A DNA stretch of 64,000 bases from Rhodoferax sp. (GTDB lineage Bacteria > Pseudomonadota > Gammaproteobacteria > Burkholderiales > Burkholderiaceae_C). The translations under genes were made by a program, and so were the position numbers. The stretch spans positions 124,001 through 188,000 of the forward strand of contig NZ_JAAFIX010000005.1 in NCBI RefSeq assembly GCF_013297935.1, read 5' to 3'. The notes under the pieces are model-generated. The model made no database searches and was not told the origin of the DNA. It saw only the letters and a program-made list of their open reading frames with translations. Below, in pieces: positions 62,495-64,000 of this stretch; the first letter of the stretch is position 1, and each line of letters starts with the position of its first letter.

Positions 62495-63859
62495 ATGGCC
62501 TCCGCTCTTACCGACAAACTTTCCCGCCTTGTTAAAGACCTGCGAGGCCAGGGCCGCATCACCGAGTCCAACGTGACCGACATGCTGCGCGAAGTGCGCA
62601 TGGCCTTGCTGGAGGCCGACGTGGCCCTGCCGGTGGTGCGCGACTTCATAGCCCGCGTGAAAGAAAAAGCGCTCGGCCAGGAAGTGCTGGGCTCGCTGCA
62701 GCCGGGCCAGGTGCTGGTGAGCATCGTCAACCGCGAGCTGGCCGCCACCATGGGCGAAGGCGTGAGCGACATCAACCTCGCTGCCCAGCCGCCCGCTGTT
62801 ATTTTGATGGCGGGCCTGCAAGGTGCCGGTAAAACCACCACCACTGCCAAGCTGGCCATGCACCTGATTGAGAAGCGCAAGAAGAAGGTGCTGACCGTGT
62901 CGGGTGACGTGTACCGCCCCGCCGCCATCGAACAGCTCAAAACCGTGACGGCCCAAGCAGGCGCCGAATGGTTCCCCTCCACCCCGGACCAGAACCCGGT
63001 CGACATTGGCCGCGCCGCGCTGGACTACGCTAAAAAGCACTTCTTTGATGTGCTGCTGGTCGACACCGCCGGCCGCCTGGCGATTGACGAAGCCTTGATG
63101 GCGGAAATCAAAAACCTGCACGCTGCGCTGAACCCGGTCGAAACCCTGTTTGTGGTGGACGCCATGCAGGGCCAGGACGCGGTCAACACCGCCAAGGCTT
63201 TTAAAGAGGCGCTGCCGCTGACCGGCATCATCCTCACCAAAACCGATGGCGATTCGCGCGGTGGTGCTGCGCTGTCGGTGCGCCAGGTCACCGGCGCGCC
63301 CATCAAGTTTGCCGGTACCAGCGAAAAGCTCGATGGCCTGGAGGTGTTTGACGCCGAGCGCCACGCCGGGCGCATTCTGGGCATGGGCGATATCGTGGCG
63401 CTGGTGGAGCAGGTCACTGCAGGTGTTGACATCGAAGCCGCCAAGAAGCTGGCCGAGAAGGTCAAGAGCGGCGCGGGCTTTGACCTGAACGACTTTTTGG
63501 CCCAGATCCAGCAAATGAAGCAAATGGGTGGCCTCTCCAGCCTGATGGACAAGCTGCCCGCCGCCATGGCGGCCAAGGCCGGTCAGGTGGATATGGACAA
63601 GGCCGAGAAAGACATCAAGCGCAAGGAAGGCATCATCCACAGCATGACGCCGCTGGAGCGCCGCAAGCCCGACCTGATTAAGGCCACCCGCAAGCGCCGC
63701 ATTGCCGCCGGTGCCGGTGTGCATGTGCAAGAGGTGAACCGCATGCTCAAAGAGTTTGAGCAGATGCAGGACATGATGAAGAAGATGAAGGGCGGCGGCA
63801 TGATGAAGATGATGAAGCGCCTGGGCGGCATGAAGGGCATGCCCAAGATGCCGTTCTGA
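62495..63859 (+). CDS. ffh: Signal recognition particle protein Ffh
   Basis: GTPase that with 4.5S RNA targets nascent membrane proteins to FtsY. N domain (SALTDKLSRLVKDLRGQGRI), G domain with P-loop GLQGAGKTTTTAKLAMHL, DTAGRL and TKTDGDSRGGAAL, and a Met-rich M domain (MQDMMKKMKGGGMMKMMKRL). 454 aa starting at ATG 62495; the upstream extension overlaps the divergent gene and is rejected. Confidence 0.97.
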   Translation: MASALTDKLSRLVKDLRGQGRITESNVTDMLREVRMALLEADVALPVVRDFIARVKEKALGQEVLGSLQPGQVLVSIVNRELAATMGEGVSDINLAAQPPAVILMAGLQGAGKTTTTAKLAMHLIEKRKKKVLTVSGDVYRPAAIEQLKTVTAQAGAEWFPSTPDQNPVDIGRAALDYAKKHFFDVLLVDTAGRLAIDEALMAEIKNLHAALNPVETLFVVDAMQGQDAVNTAKAFKEALPLTGIILTKTDGDSRGGAALSVRQVTGAPIKFAGTSEKLDGLEVFDAERHAGRILGMGDIVALVEQVTAGVDIEAAKKLAEKVKSGAGFDLNDFLAQIQQMKQMGGLSSLMDKLPAAMAAKAGQVDMDKAEKDIKRKEGIIHSMTPLERRKPDLIKATRKRRIAAGAGVHVQEVNRMLKEFEQMQDMMKKMKGGGMMKMMKRLGGMKGMPKMPF

Positions 63860-64000
63860 TGGCAGACCACACACCGGCAAATATCTTCAAGGGCATAGGC
63901 CTGGCCGTGTTGGCTATGGCCTGTTTTGCCACCCTGGACACCACCACCAAATGGGTGTCGCTGAGCGCCCCGCTCATTGTGGCCATGTTTTTCCGCTATG
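63859..64000 (+). CDS. DMT/EamA-family transporter, N-terminal part (runs off the window)
   Basis: The first 47 residues show one hydrophobic segment (GIGLAVLAMACFATLDTTTK) followed by WVSLSAPLIVAMFFRY, which is typical of EamA transporters (ATTKW and FxRF/Y motifs). ATG 63859 overlaps the ffh stop (TGATG), so it is co-transcribed. Substrate unknown; the gene is truncated by the window end. Confidence 0.75.
   Translation, partial: MADHTPANIFKGIGLAVLAMACFATLDTTTKWVSLSAPLIVAMFFRY

Overview
The window is about 60% GC chromosome from a betaproteobacterium of the Burkholderiales, most likely Comamonadaceae (Rhodoferax/Curvibacter-like). This rests on gene content and order, on the protein flavour (class I DAHP synthase, DksA lacking zinc cysteines, lysine/alanine-rich H1-like protein) and on a dispersed short repeat that I recall from genomes of this family. 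It is core chromosome: I see no insertion sequence, prophage, CRISPR array or integrase other than XerC.

Layout. 0.1-5.7 kb: RNase P RNA, a CBS-domain protein, a divergent S4/pseudouridine-synthase-like protein with a metallo-beta-lactamase-fold hydrolase, then dapF-DUF484-xerC. 5.7-13.3 kb: tRNA-Gly(GCC), an RlmI-type methyltransferase, a CobW-family metal GTPase, DksA, a STAS-like protein and hslVU. 13.4-32.5 kb: the complete division and cell-wall (dcw) cluster mraZ-rsmH-ftsL-ftsI-murE-murF-mraY-murD-ftsW-murG-murC-ddl-ftsQ-ftsA-ftsZ-lpxC. Most of its junctions are 1-4 nt stop/start overlaps. A FlhD-family gene sits between ftsA and ftsZ, and a miniature flagellar-axial-like gene follows lpxC. 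32.9-39.5 kb (minus strand): a periplasmic binding protein, ruvC, cdsA-like, an acyltransferase, mtgA, a TonB-like protein and an RNB ribonuclease. 39.6-47.1 kb: a YqiA-type esterase, rodA, a beta-hydroxyacid dehydrogenase, tldD, a DAHP synthase behind a Phe/Tyr/Trp attenuator, and mpl. 47.2-52.4 kb: an unknown protein, a TlpA-type thioredoxin, accB-accC-prmA and a zinc-ribbon protein. 52.4-64 kb: an H1-like protein, nrdAB behind tandem NrdR boxes, ampD, pilR-pilS, a small membrane protein, a CcsA/YpjD-type protein, ffh and the start of a DMT transporter.

Peptidoglycan is the main theme. The dcw cluster makes the precursor and the divisome; RodA and MtgA polymerise; AmpD and Mpl recycle. LpxC, CdsA and the acyltransferase serve lipid A and phospholipid synthesis, and AccBC feeds fatty-acid synthesis.

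Most noteworthy: (1) a solo FlhD-like regulator embedded between ftsA and ftsZ; (2) a ~55-60 bp dispersed repeat, about twelve copies in 64 kb, eight of them read in frame inside conserved enzymes and others supplying stop codons (murC, mpl, cdsA) or a start codon (ddl); (3) a transcription attenuator with a Phe/Tyr/Trp leader peptide before the DAHP synthase; (4) four exactly 10-bp-spaced MraZ-type boxes before mraZ. All calls were made by eye from sequence; no database search was run.
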